From: Promethearchaeota archaeon
Lineage (GTDB): Archaea; Asgardarchaeota; Lokiarchaeia; Sigynarchaeales; SOKP01
Assembly: GCA_019058515.1 (NCBI GenBank)
Contig: JAHPYY010000199.1
Coordinates: 1-64,000 of the forward strand
Reading direction: 5' to 3'
Length of the DNA stretch: 64,000 nt
How positions within the stretch are numbered: the first letter of the stretch is position 1; each line of letters opens with the position of its first letter. A program made the translations under genes and the position numbers. Shown piece by piece: positions 7,871 to 16,953 of the stretch. Below the pieces are notes generated by a model that saw only the letters and a list, made by a program, of their open reading frames with translations, searched no databases and was not told where the DNA came from.

Positions 7871-8578
7871 CTATTCCCCCTCCTCTTCTTCCTCATCTTC
7901 ATCTGCATCGGCAGGTCTCTTCGGACATGAGTTAATATGTCTTCCTAACCTTTGAAAAGATTTACCACAATAAGGACATTCTTTTGTTTTTTTAGCTCCT
8001 TTATCAGTAGGTTCTTTACTAGAGGAAGCAGAAGATTTTCTTTTTCTTTTTTGCTTTTTCTTTGATTTCTTAGGAATTATATCGTCTAAATCAACATCAT
8101 CCGGCGCAAATTCACAAGTTTGAACATGTTCTGGCAGATCATTAACTACCTCACCGCAAAATGGACATTCAAGCGTACCCAATTCTTCGCTTTCTAATTC
8201 ATCTTTGCCAGCTTTTCGTTTCTCGTATTTAGTAATGACCTCTTCTTGTTCTTCAAACTCGTCTATTGAAAGATCAATTTCTTCCTCTCCCTTCAGTTGT
8301 TCTAGTTCATATTCTTCCAATTTGATCTTCTGTTCTTTAACTTTCTTATCAGCTTCAAATTTACTCTCGTCGTAAACCTCCGAAATCTTTTTGTTGGTTT
8401 GGACATATAGATCACAGACTTGACACACATAAGCTTTCGTTCCTAAGACTAATTCCCTCTCAGAACATATACATAATGGCTGAAGGCTATTGCTAATATC
8501 TCCTTTAGGTTCAAGGTGCTTACATGCAAGCTTGCGAGAGTATTTTATTTTTTGTTTACGTCTTGGGATAACTTTCAC
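7871..8578 (-). CDS. Zinc-finger protein with two UBZ-like C2HC fingers and acidic tail
   Basis: A 235-residue protein. The N-terminal 70 residues carry paired cysteines (PLCICSE, YVCQVCD), perhaps a zinc ribbon. Residues 75-135 are Lys/Glu-rich helix. Then come two fingers with identical spacing: CPFCGEVVNDLPEHVQTC and CPYCGKSFQRLGRHINSC, both C-x2-C-x9-H-x3-C, separated by a basic Lys/Ser linker. The tail is a run of Asp and Glu. The finger resembles the UBZ ubiquitin-binding type (C-x2-C-x11-H-x3-C in Rad18) but is two residues shorter. The gene lies 95 bases downstream of the RPN11-like gene on the same strand, so a shared operon and a ubiquitin-related role are plausible inferences. Confidence 0.7.
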   Translation of the reverse strand: MKVIPRRKQKIKYSRKLACKHLEPKGDISNSLQPLCICSERELVLGTKAYVCQVCDLYVQTNKKISEVYDESKFEADKKVKEQKIKLEEYELEQLKGEEEIDLSIDEFEEQEEVITKYEKRKAGKDELESEELGTLECPFCGEVVNDLPEHVQTCEFAPDDVDLDDIIPKKSKKKQKRKRKSSASSSKEPTDKGAKKTKECPYCGKSFQRLGRHINSCPKRPADADEDEEEEEGE

Positions 8579-8673
8579 CTAAGAAAAAGATGTAATAAAC
8601 TGAGTATTATAATTAACATTAAAATATATTTTTTACCATTCTTTCTGTATTGTTAAAAGAGGAATCCTATTAT

Positions 8674-10155
8674 TTAGAAGTTGTATGTGATTTTTCGTAA
8701 GTCTTCTTTAATTTTAGTGCTAAGATCTCTGTTCTGTAAGCGGGGTAATAAATCTTCAACTAGATCCTTAAGTTCATTAATTTTTTGTATCAAGAATTCT
8801 GTGTTCCACAATGATTTTCTTAACGGATGGGTTTTAAGTATAGCTTGATTGTAATTTTCGATCGCCTCTCTATAAAACAAGCAAGCATCATCAATTCGAT
8901 TTAATTTATTCTGAAAGACAGTACCAATTTTATGAAAAGTGGTACCAGCCCCAGCGAAATCTTCTTCTTTTGTAAAAATTATGGCAGCTTTTTCCATATT
9001 TTTCAAGTTCTCCTCTAGACTAAGTCCATCAGATTGTTTCATGTCAAGATAACCTTTTAGATAATATGCCTCACCAAGGAAATAATTCATTCTATTCTGT
9101 TCGGCTAAGTCGTAAAGTTCTTCGTTAAATTCTTTTGCTAAAACATAGTGATTTGTTTTAACACATTGATCGATTAGTTGTCGTATTAATTCTAAAGCTC
9201 TGTTATATCTATTCAGAGATTTATATATATCGATTCCCTTTTTGTAATTTTCTACACCAGTGAATGTATCTCTTTTCAAAAAAGCCCTTGTTCCCTGAAA
9301 AATATAGGTCTCCGCCCTTTCAGTTAGTTCCGATGTATCCTTGTCCATTTTAGTCGTTTCATAATCTAAAAACATCTCTTTAGGTGAGAATTCTACATTC
9401 TGAGCCTTAGGTATTTCGCTTAAAAACTTAAAACCTGAATCGATTTTTGACGGAATTTCGTATTCATACGCGTCATTCTCATTATTTTCTCGATTGAAAT
9501 CCATTTCTAATCTGGATTCACGGTAAGCTTCTTGCAATGGCTTTCCTGCTGAGACTAGACTTGAGATTTCCGACATTAAATTAGCAAAAAAGTATTTGTT
9601 TAGACCCTCAACATAATACTCTACTTTATGATAATTTTCGTCAAATTCTGGACTATTAATATCCATCATAATATCCGTTATCCTGTATACTTCAAAACCA
9701 GTCTCATACTTTACCACATCTGTTAAATTTTCCGCAGGATCGTGATGTTTTTTTTTTCCTAAAAGCGTATGATCAAATACTAAACCAATAGCATCTTCGT
9801 TTTTACCTTGAAAACCAATTTGGTTAATTAAATCTATATAAGAAAAAAATAAACCTAAACCGGGATGAGAATGAAACCAACCTATTACGTAATACCCTTT
9901 GCCTTCTTTAACTAATTTTTCATCTATTTCTGCTATAAATCCGTAATGCTTCTCGTCCAATTGTACATCTGTTGAGTGACCAAAGGTTAGCGCTTCAGCT
10001 CTCTCTACGTATACGTAATCATTATCAGCGTATCCAACTAAAATACCATATATTTCTCTCCAATCTTTTGAAGGAATTGCACTATTTGCATACCTACTTG
10101 CATATAATATGATAGTTTTGTATGCTTCGGCTTTTAAGATAACTGGTTTATTCAT
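8674..10155 (-). CDS. RPN11-like JAMM metalloprotease with C-terminal TPR-like helices
   Basis: A 493-residue protein. Residues 1-200 form an MPN/JAMM domain: Glu34 (WREIYGILVG), then HSHPGLGLFFSYID with zinc ligands His95, His97 and Asp108 and the conserved Ser105, an intact catalytic set very like proteasomal RPN11. Such enzymes cleave isopeptide bonds or trim ubiquitin-like precursors. Residues 270-490 are helical pairs resembling tetratricopeptide repeats (ALELIRQLIDQCVKTNHYVL), likely for partner binding. The ubiquitin-like gene lies 3 kb away, and a UBZ-like zinc-finger gene follows directly. Processing of the AGGN tail of that protein is a reasonable prediction. Confidence 0.85.
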   Translation of the reverse strand: MNKPVILKAEAYKTIILYASRYANSAIPSKDWREIYGILVGYADNDYVYVERAEALTFGHSTDVQLDEKHYGFIAEIDEKLVKEGKGYYVIGWFHSHPGLGLFFSYIDLINQIGFQGKNEDAIGLVFDHTLLGKKKHHDPAENLTDVVKYETGFEVYRITDIMMDINSPEFDENYHKVEYYVEGLNKYFFANLMSEISSLVSAGKPLQEAYRESRLEMDFNRENNENDAYEYEIPSKIDSGFKFLSEIPKAQNVEFSPKEMFLDYETTKMDKDTSELTERAETYIFQGTRAFLKRDTFTGVENYKKGIDIYKSLNRYNRALELIRQLIDQCVKTNHYVLAKEFNEELYDLAEQNRMNYFLGEAYYLKGYLDMKQSDGLSLEENLKNMEKAAIIFTKEEDFAGAGTTFHKIGTVFQNKLNRIDDACLFYREAIENYNQAILKTHPLRKSLWNTEFLIQKINELKDLVEDLLPRLQNRDLSTKIKEDLRKITYNF

Positions 10156-10301
10156 AATAAATTGGTAGTATTATTTCTTTTGTTAAATATTTCATAAATA
10201 GATTTTCTTAAATTCTTTTGGTTTATCCTTAGAAGATAAGATAAACATTATGTCCAAATGAAGTGAAATTAGAACTTATTTCTTTAACTTTTTAAGAAAG
10301 T

Positions 10302-11150
10302 CTATTTGGGCAGATCTTCCTTCTTTTTCTTTTTTCTTCTATATGAGGGGGTAAAAGCATTGAAAAAGTCTCCGAAGCCAGAGATATCTACCGCGTCACC
10401 TGCAATAATTGATAATACAATAATTATAAGGACAATAATGGCTGTAATTAACAATCCTACAAGAATTAAAAGAAAATAAGATTGTAATTTAAATTGAACG
10501 AAACTCCACGAGGACGATTCGGACTTTTTAATAATTATAGGTCCATAATATAAAAGAAGGAGCCCCACTGCTATGATCTCTGCAGTGATCAACGGTATGG
10601 TTAAGAAAAAATTTTGAATGTTAAATAAAAGAACGAAGATTATTTCAACAATTCCCATTAAACCTATAAACAAAATAATATGACGCCATAATGTGTTTTC
10701 AAAAAAAAATTGGTTTCCTAAAATCACTCCAATTACAAGAACAATTCCCGACGTTGCAAATATCAGAAATACAAACATATGTACTTGAATAATTATAAAC
10801 GGTAAAAATAGAGAAAATGGAAGAAGGATTGTTCCCGCTAAAAAGCTTAAGACAAAAAAAGTAAATAAACTAAGATTATGCCTTTCATGTTTTGATAAAA
10901 TAAAGTAAATATAAAAACATATAACGAAGAAGGCGATAAATATGGGATACAAGGTGAAGAAATACCTATTAACCTCTTGAAATTGAAATAGATAAGAAAA
11001 GAATATCTCACTCATTAGCCAAATAAACGATCCAATTGTCAAATATAGAAGGATCTTTTTTTGATACAATTGTCGTTGATCATTGTTCAAAACTAATCTA
11101 GATTCCTTCTTATCACTTTTTTTAGTGATACTTTCTTTATCTTGCTCCAT
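10302..11150 (-). CDS. Polytopic membrane protein
   Basis: A 282-residue protein with a charged cytosolic N-terminus (MEQDKESITKKSDKKES), about seven hydrophobic segments between residues 30 and 255, and a basic C-terminus (RRKKKKKEDLPK). No transporter or enzyme motif is recognised. The basic ends suggest both termini or at least the C-terminus face the cytosol. It stands alone, between the RPN11-like gene upstream of nothing shared and the CoA-transferase gene. Confidence 0.6.
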   Translation of the reverse strand: MEQDKESITKKSDKKESRLVLNNDQRQLYQKKILLYLTIGSFIWLMSEIFFSYLFQFQEVNRYFFTLYPIFIAFFVICFYIYFILSKHERHNLSLFTFFVLSFLAGTILLPFSLFLPFIIIQVHMFVFLIFATSGIVLVIGVILGNQFFFENTLWRHIILFIGLMGIVEIIFVLLFNIQNFFLTIPLITAEIIAVGLLLLYYGPIIIKKSESSSWSFVQFKLQSYFLLILVGLLITAIIVLIIIVLSIIAGDAVDISGFGDFFNAFTPSYRRKKKKKEDLPK

Positions 11151-11260
11151 AATATTTTGTTATTAGTAGGATTCCTTAAGAGAGCTTTAAAAGATTGATA
11201 TTCGTTAGCTTCAATACTAAAGTGAAATTAGTATTATTATTTAATTTTAACGCGTTGAGA

Positions 11261-12481
11261 TCAAATCACACCTAACTTCTTAAAATTCCTAATCTGGTCT
11301 TCAGAATAGTTCAACTTCGAGAGGATATCTTTTGTGTGTTGCCCGGGTTTAGGAGCTAAGGATCTAATGGATAACTTTGTCCTAGACATCTTTATAGGAG
11401 AAGCTATATTTGGAATTTTGCCCAATTTTGGATGATCTAAATAGGTTACCATTTCACGTGCTTTAACCTGAGAATCTTCAAGAGCTTCTTCAAAAGTTTT
11501 TACGGGCATAACACACGCATCTAAATCCTTAAAAATTTGAAACCATTCTTCTTGAGTTTTTTTGAGAAACTCATTTTGCAGTTCGCTAAAAACATACTCC
11601 CGCTCACTTCCTTGTGCCATTTGTTTGAGAACTAAGTCCTCTCTGTTTAAACCTTTACATAGTTCTCTCCAGAACTTTACTTCAATTGCACCCACCGAAA
11701 CGAATCTATCGTCTTTTGTTCTATAAGTTGAATAGTAGGGTACATTTCCCTGCAAAATATTTTCAGTAATGATGCCATCGTTTAGATTTTTCGAGAAATT
11801 CACCGCAGCTTCCATTGGAATAAAAGAAAAAACGCTTTCCATCATGGCGATATCAAGATATTGTCCTCTTCGTTCAGGATTTTTATCTCTTTCAATTATA
11901 GCTGATAAAATGCTGATAGTAGCAATTAACGCACCACCAACATCAGCCGCTTGTATACCCGGTACAATTGGTCTGTTAACTGCCCCATTAGTACCTTCCA
12001 TCGTACGATCTCGATTTAGATTTAACATTCCGCAAATTCCAATGTAATTTAAATCGTGACCCGCAATTTGTTCGTAAGGACCATTCTGACCATATCCAGT
12101 CAGGGAGCAAAATATAATTGAAGGATTTAATTCTGAAACCGTATTATAATCTATTTCTAGCTTATCTACGATTTTTGGGCGATAAGTTTCAATAATTACA
12201 TCTGAAGTCTTCACTAATTTGTAAAAAATTTCTTTAGCTTCCTTCTTTTTTAAGTTAAGGTGCATCGATTTTTTATTTCTCATAATAATGGAATTAAATG
12301 CACTTACGCGATGACGACCTTTTTGGAAAAAAGGAGGTGGATTAGCGTAAGGAAAACTTGGGTCTTCTACCCGTATAACTTCAGCTCCTAAATCTGCTAA
12401 TATCATTGTGCAATAAGGACCCGGGAGCATTCTTGTAAGATCAAGAATTCTTATGTGATCTAATGGTAGATTTGAACTCAT
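11261..12481 (-). CDS. Class III CoA-transferase (CaiB/BaiF family)
   Basis: A 406-residue enzyme of the formyl-CoA transferase/alpha-methylacyl-CoA racemase family. The start LPLDHIRILDLTRMLPGPYC and the segment LGAEVIRVEDP are family hallmarks. GHDLNYIGICG contains the Asp that forms the acyl anhydride in transferases or acts as acid/base in racemases. Length is normal and both lobes are complete. Sequence alone does not decide between transferase and racemase or tell the acyl substrate. It has a short leader and no obvious operon partner. Confidence 0.88.
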   Translation of the reverse strand: MSSNLPLDHIRILDLTRMLPGPYCTMILADLGAEVIRVEDPSFPYANPPPFFQKGRHRVSAFNSIIMRNKKSMHLNLKKKEAKEIFYKLVKTSDVIIETYRPKIVDKLEIDYNTVSELNPSIIFCSLTGYGQNGPYEQIAGHDLNYIGICGMLNLNRDRTMEGTNGAVNRPIVPGIQAADVGGALIATISILSAIIERDKNPERRGQYLDIAMMESVFSFIPMEAAVNFSKNLNDGIITENILQGNVPYYSTYRTKDDRFVSVGAIEVKFWRELCKGLNREDLVLKQMAQGSEREYVFSELQNEFLKKTQEEWFQIFKDLDACVMPVKTFEEALEDSQVKAREMVTYLDHPKLGKIPNIASPIKMSRTKLSIRSLAPKPGQHTKDILSKLNYSEDQIRNFKKLGVI

Positions 12482-12559
12482 AATTATTTAAAATTGAAGC
12501 ACTCAATAAAAATTGTCAGATTATTCATATAAATTAAGAAAAAAGTATAAAATTAGGCA

Positions 12560-13075
12560 TTATACTATATCTATTATTTCACATTTCATATTCTCTGTAT
12601 TTATTATAGCAAAGGTTGCATTACCAGTAAGATAACCACATGCTTCACCAGGATTTAGGATTAGGACACCATTTTCGTGTTTTTCGTTTACAAATTGGTG
12701 TGTATGCCCAGATAAAACAGCGTCAAATTTGCCTGAGTTTGCTAAAGCATTGATTACATCAGGTTTGGGCATGTGTGACGCGTATACTTTTTTTCCTTCA
12801 AACTCTTCGATTAGCTCGAGTCCATTTTCAACTAATTTACAAATTTGACCAAGATTTTCTCTTAAAAAGATTCGCTCCCCGTCATTGTTCCCCCAAACTC
12901 CATAAAAATGTTCCTTTATAGGGTCATTTAATTTATTAAACCACCTTTTTACAAACGGAGCTACATAATCGCCACAATGGATCAATGCATCCACTTTTCT
13001 CTCATTCATGATTGAGACGGCTTTTAAAATGTTGTTCATATGATCATGGGTATCCGAAATTACTGCTAGTTTAAT
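12560..13075 (-). CDS. MJ0936/YfcE-type phosphodiesterase, probable AUU start
   Basis: A small calcineurin-fold phosphodiesterase of about 171 residues. The metal-binding motifs are ISDTHDHM, HCGDYVAPF, GVWGNNDGE, ASHMPK and LSGHTHQF. An ATG-initiated frame at 13039 would cut off the essential SDTHDH strand. The coding frame clearly continues upstream as KLAVISDTHDH and is closed by TAA at 13079-13081, with no ATG, GTG or TTG in between. ATT at 13073-13075 lies exactly where the family's usual MKxAVISDTH begins, a few bases after AGGTGGT, which resembles a ribosome-binding site. AUU initiation is therefore the best reading; a sequencing error is the alternative. Confidence 0.8.
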   Translation of the reverse strand: MKLAVISDTHDHMNNILKAVSIMNERKVDALIHCGDYVAPFVKRWFNKLNDPIKEHFYGVWGNNDGERIFLRENLGQICKLVENGLELIEEFEGKKVYASHMPKPDVINALANSGKFDAVLSGHTHQFVNEKHENGVLILNPGEACGYLTGNATFAIINTENMKCEIIDIV

Positions 13076-13328
13076 TTTTTACCACCTACATCAGTTTGAT
13101 TTTACGGTATAAACTGATATTCTAATTAATTATTAAATTATTTTTATCATTTTGGCTAAAGAAGAATAGACAATTTGCCTATATTGTTTGATTAGAACAT
13201 CTGATTTTAAACTTCATTGTATATATTATCGATTTTAACGGCTTAAAACAAAAAGATTTATTATAATATTTACTGTTTTAATATCAAGAAATACAATTGA
13301 GTAAATTATACTCTAATAAAAAAAGAAA

Positions 13329-14408
13329 ATGATTGATGAGTTTATTACTAGTGAAAAGAGCGCAGTTGATGAAGAACTAAAGAAATTATTCCACAATTTG
13401 AATAATATCGAACAAGATTTGTTAGTAACTGATTTTTTAAATCAACTAGAGGCGTTCATTATACCTGCAAATAATAGAGCTAAAAGAATTAACGCTATTT
13501 TACTAATAGCTTCATTTAAAGGGATAATTAATCCAATATATCTAGGCAGTCAAATCGAAGAAATTCGAAAAGTTTCCCTAGCCGTGGAATTATTACACAA
13601 TGGTCATGTTATCCATGACGATCTTATTGATGATGACATAGTTAGGCGAGGAGTACCAACTTTTCATATCCAATTAAAAGACGAGTTAAACATGATACTA
13701 AAAAATCAAGAAAATACGAATAAAGAACAACTTTCCACAATGTATGGAAGAGATATGAGCATTTTAGGCGGTAGTTATGGATACATGCTTGGTTTGGATG
13801 TGATAAAAAACGCCAAATTTCCAGAAAATCTAAAAATTATGGCCATAAATGAATATATCGAAGCTTTAAATTTTTTAATGAAAGGACAGATCGTAGAAGC
13901 TTATATGGAATATAATAATATTACAATGACTTTAGAACAATATCTTAATTTGGCAGAAATGTTGAAAGCTAGGTTATTTGAGAAATCAGTGAAAATCGGA
14001 GCTATTCTAGCTAGAGGAAACCTTCATTACCAAATCAAACCCCTTTCTGAAGCGATGATTAGAATTGGACAAGCCTACGCTATAAGAGATGATATTCTTG
14101 ATGTGAAAAGCGACATAAAGGGTAAGAAAAAACGCTTTCCGTACATATTATCTTTGCAAAATACAGACGAAGAGCAGTCAAGAATTTTAAATGAAATATA
14201 CCACAAAAAGAGTTTAAGTAAAACGGATGTAAAAGATGTTGAGAAAATTTTCGCAGAAACTAATTCAATTGTCATAGCAGAACATTTCTCCAAAAATTTA
14301 ATCGAACAAGCCAAGAACTATTTAAAAGATATTTATCCAGACTTAAACAAAGAAGAAAAGCTATTCTTTAACGAATTTTGTGATTATATCTACATGCGTG
14401 ATTATTAA
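13329..14408 (+). CDS. Polyprenyl diphosphate synthase
   Basis: A 359-residue trans-isoprenyl diphosphate synthase, probably making the C20 or longer chains of archaeal lipids or quinones. The first Asp-rich motif is HDDLIDDDIVRRG and the second is DDILDVKSDIKGKKKRF, both magnesium-diphosphate sites. The KG..R-type segment after the second motif is present. The residues before the first motif that set chain length (VELLHNGHVI) are not bulky aromatics, which fits a geranylgeranyl or longer product, but this is inference. It is divergent from the phosphodiesterase with a 250-base AT-rich gap. Confidence 0.88.
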   Translation: MIDEFITSEKSAVDEELKKLFHNLNNIEQDLLVTDFLNQLEAFIIPANNRAKRINAILLIASFKGIINPIYLGSQIEEIRKVSLAVELLHNGHVIHDDLIDDDIVRRGVPTFHIQLKDELNMILKNQENTNKEQLSTMYGRDMSILGGSYGYMLGLDVIKNAKFPENLKIMAINEYIEALNFLMKGQIVEAYMEYNNITMTLEQYLNLAEMLKARLFEKSVKIGAILARGNLHYQIKPLSEAMIRIGQAYAIRDDILDVKSDIKGKKKRFPYILSLQNTDEEQSRILNEIYHKKSLSKTDVKDVEKIFAETNSIVIAEHFSKNLIEQAKNYLKDIYPDLNKEEKLFFNEFCDYIYMRDY

Positions 14409-14672
14409 CCATGCAATTTACAATTCAATATTTTTGAAGTTGTACTGATGCAACATTTTAAGCGTTAGAGCTTTAAAACCTTCTAAAACATTTTAGTTTT
14501 CTAAGACAGAGGTTTTATAAAAATAACCTTGGAATTAAGCTTAATTATCGCAGATTTAAGAAAGGGCAAACAAATAATATTAAACTGCGTCAAATGTTAA
14601 TAAATCCTTAAACCTTTATTGGAAGAATTTTTAATTATTTTAGATTTTAGCAAAGAAATACAATTTAACTTC

Positions 14673-15599
14673 ATGACCGAAAAACCTTTCGTTAAAATTC
14701 CTGCTAGCCAAATTGTTATTAGACCTCCTGTCGAAGGAAGCTCAATGGCAGTTTTAATTCCTGTAACAGGGGGATGTAGCTGGAATCGTTGTCGTTTTTG
14801 CGGAACCTATAGAGGAATGTATGGAATTGTTCAAGATTATGAAATTAGACCAATTAAAGATGTTATTAGAGATATAAATTATTATATAGAACGTAATTAT
14901 CACGGCTTTCCAGTGTTCTTGGCTGGAGGGAATCCAACTTCTGCTCCTACGGATTATTTGGTAAGAATTATTAAATACATCAGAGAAAATCTGAAAAATG
15001 TACCTAGGATTAGTTGTTACGCTAAAGCTTTAGACATCTTAAGAAAATCTGATGACGAACTAAAAGATTTAGCTAATGCGGGTCTCACTATTATGTATAT
15101 GGGATTAGAAAGCGGGAGTAGTAAAATACTAAGAATGATGAAAAAAGGTACAAACACGGAATCAATGATTAAAGCAGGTAAGCGAATATTGAACGCAGGA
15201 ATAAGATTAAGCTTATATGTTATTTTGGGATTAGGAGGAAAAGCATACTCTGAAATACATACTAAAGAAACGGCAAGGGTGTTAACAGAAATAAATCCAA
15301 CTGCCTTTCGTTTTAGAACATTAAATATTGTACCCTATTCAGATTTGTGGGAGGAATGGAAAAAGGGAAAATTTGAATTGTTATCACCAGTAGAAAATCT
15401 TATAGAGGAAAGAGAAATTATTGCGAATCTTGGAGATAATGTTACCTCGGAAGTGTATAATGATCACATGGTAAATTATTGTTATTACGAGTCCCAGAAC
15501 ATAAAGGAGGACAGGGAAATGTTCTTAAAGTCTTTAGACGCGTTAATAAATGACCCAAAAATTAGGAATATGCCAAGAAAAAATGTTACAAGGATGTAA
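14673..15599 (+). CDS. Radical SAM enzyme, paralogue of 6900-7823
   Basis: A radical SAM protein of about 308 residues. I start it at the ATG at 14673 (MTEKPFVKIP), because the 18 residues upstream of it are hydrophobic and not conserved in this type. CSWNRCRFC is the 4Fe-4S motif (C-x3-C-x2-C). FLAGGNPTSAPTDYLVRII and YMGLESGSSKILRMMKKGTN align with the same regions of the protein at 6900. The tail contains the helical region EEREIIANLGDNVTSEVYND found in this subfamily. The substrate is unknown. Confidence 0.82.
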   Translation: MTEKPFVKIPASQIVIRPPVEGSSMAVLIPVTGGCSWNRCRFCGTYRGMYGIVQDYEIRPIKDVIRDINYYIERNYHGFPVFLAGGNPTSAPTDYLVRIIKYIRENLKNVPRISCYAKALDILRKSDDELKDLANAGLTIMYMGLESGSSKILRMMKKGTNTESMIKAGKRILNAGIRLSLYVILGLGGKAYSEIHTKETARVLTEINPTAFRFRTLNIVPYSDLWEEWKKGKFELLSPVENLIEEREIIANLGDNVTSEVYNDHMVNYCYYESQNIKEDREMFLKSLDALINDPKIRNMPRKNVTRM

Positions 15600-15647
15600 A
15601 ATGGCCTGCAAAACTGGATATGTTATTATTTGTGGTGACATTTATAG

Positions 15648-16814
15648 ATGATTTATAGATATGCCGTAATTGGTGCGGGAAGACAGGGGACTGTGGCTAC
15701 ATTTGATATGGCTGTAAATGGAGACGCAGAGGAAGGGAGAATTGGAGATAGAGATCTAGCCCAAGCAAAATAAGCATCAGATAAAGTAAATGGCTTAATT
15801 TCTGATGAGATAGTAAAACCTTTTAGGTTAATTGTTAGAAATAGAGGATTTGCTTAGCTTTTTAAGGGGAACCGACTCTTTCCTGAGCGTAGTCCCTTAC
15901 TATTATAACTTAAACATAGCAAAACTCGCTATAAAAGCAAAAAGCAATATGTGCGACCTTGGAGGGAACACCAATATTGTAAGGGAACAGCTAAAACTTC
16001 ACGAGGATGCTAAAAAGGCAGGAATAAGCATAATCCCGGTCAACGGTCAGGTTCCAGACATGGGAACTTCTCTATGCGTGTATTGTATGTCATTATTGGA
16101 CGATCCAAGAGATGTATTGATGTATGATGGAGGTCTTCCTCAAAATCCAAAACCGCCATTCAATTACTTGCTAACATTTAATATTGAAGGATTAACTAAC
16201 GAATACGCCGAATCTACTTACTTCTTGAGAGATAGAGAGCTTGTTGAGATCTAACCTTTTGGAGAATTAGAAGAGATAGATTTTCCGCCTCCAAATGGAA
16301 AGTTAAAGGTGTTTACTACTGGGGGAGGTGTCTTAACGGCACCTTGGACTTTTGAAGGAAAACTCAAGACTTACCAGAACAAAACGGTGAGATATCCGGG
16401 ACATTATTCGCAACTTAGAGCGTTTTGGGATTTAGGACTGCTTGACACAACTCCTATTAATGTAAAGAACACTCAAATTGCTCCACGCGATGTTTTTCAT
16501 AGGTTATTTGAGCCATTGGTTACAAATCCAGCTGAAAAAGATTTGGTAGTCATTCGAATAAGTTGCAATGGCACAAAAAACGGAAATGAAACAGAAATTA
16601 TGCTTGATCTCGTGGATTTTTACGATGAAGCTACTGGATTACAGCAATGTAAAGAACAACTGGATGGGACGCAGCCATTGTAGCGATTATGATGGCTAAT
16701 GGCAAGACCGAAAAAGGAGCATTCCCTGTTGAATCAGCTATTGATGGGGAACTAATCGTCAAGGAATTGCAGAATAGAGAATTTAAAATGGACATAAGTC
16801 TAAAAGAAAAATAA
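15648..16814 (+). pseudogene. Decayed saccharopine/lysine dehydrogenase-like gene
   Basis: The parts together spell a saccharopine dehydrogenase-fold enzyme of about 385 residues: Rossmann start MIYRYAVIGAGRQGTVATFD, VVPYYYNLNIAKLAIKAKSN, CDLGGNTNIVREQL, then TAPWTFEGKLKTYQNKTVRY, YPGHYSQLRAFWDLGLLD and a C-terminus MMANGKTEKGAFPVESAIDG. It is broken by TAA at 15771, a frameshift near 15830, TAA at 16252 and another frameshift near 16645. With four independent lesions it cannot be a read error. Relatives include L-lysine 6-dehydrogenase and carboxynorspermidine synthase. Sequence between lesions is still well conserved, so the loss looks recent. Confidence 0.85.
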
Positions 16815-16953
16815 GTTCCCATTTTTTAATCTAAAAACCGACTCAGAATTATGGATGAGTAAGATTTTTTATTAAATTTGGTTAGTAATAAAATTTTTAT
16901 ACCTCGAATCCCATTTATTATAAATCAAAATTATTATCAAAAAGGAGAGTATT

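Noticed and set aside
14430..14600. C/D-box-like ACTGATGCAA and other RNA-like pieces before the radical SAM gene
   Set aside because: The box sequences are incomplete and no matching D box or guide arrangement is present.
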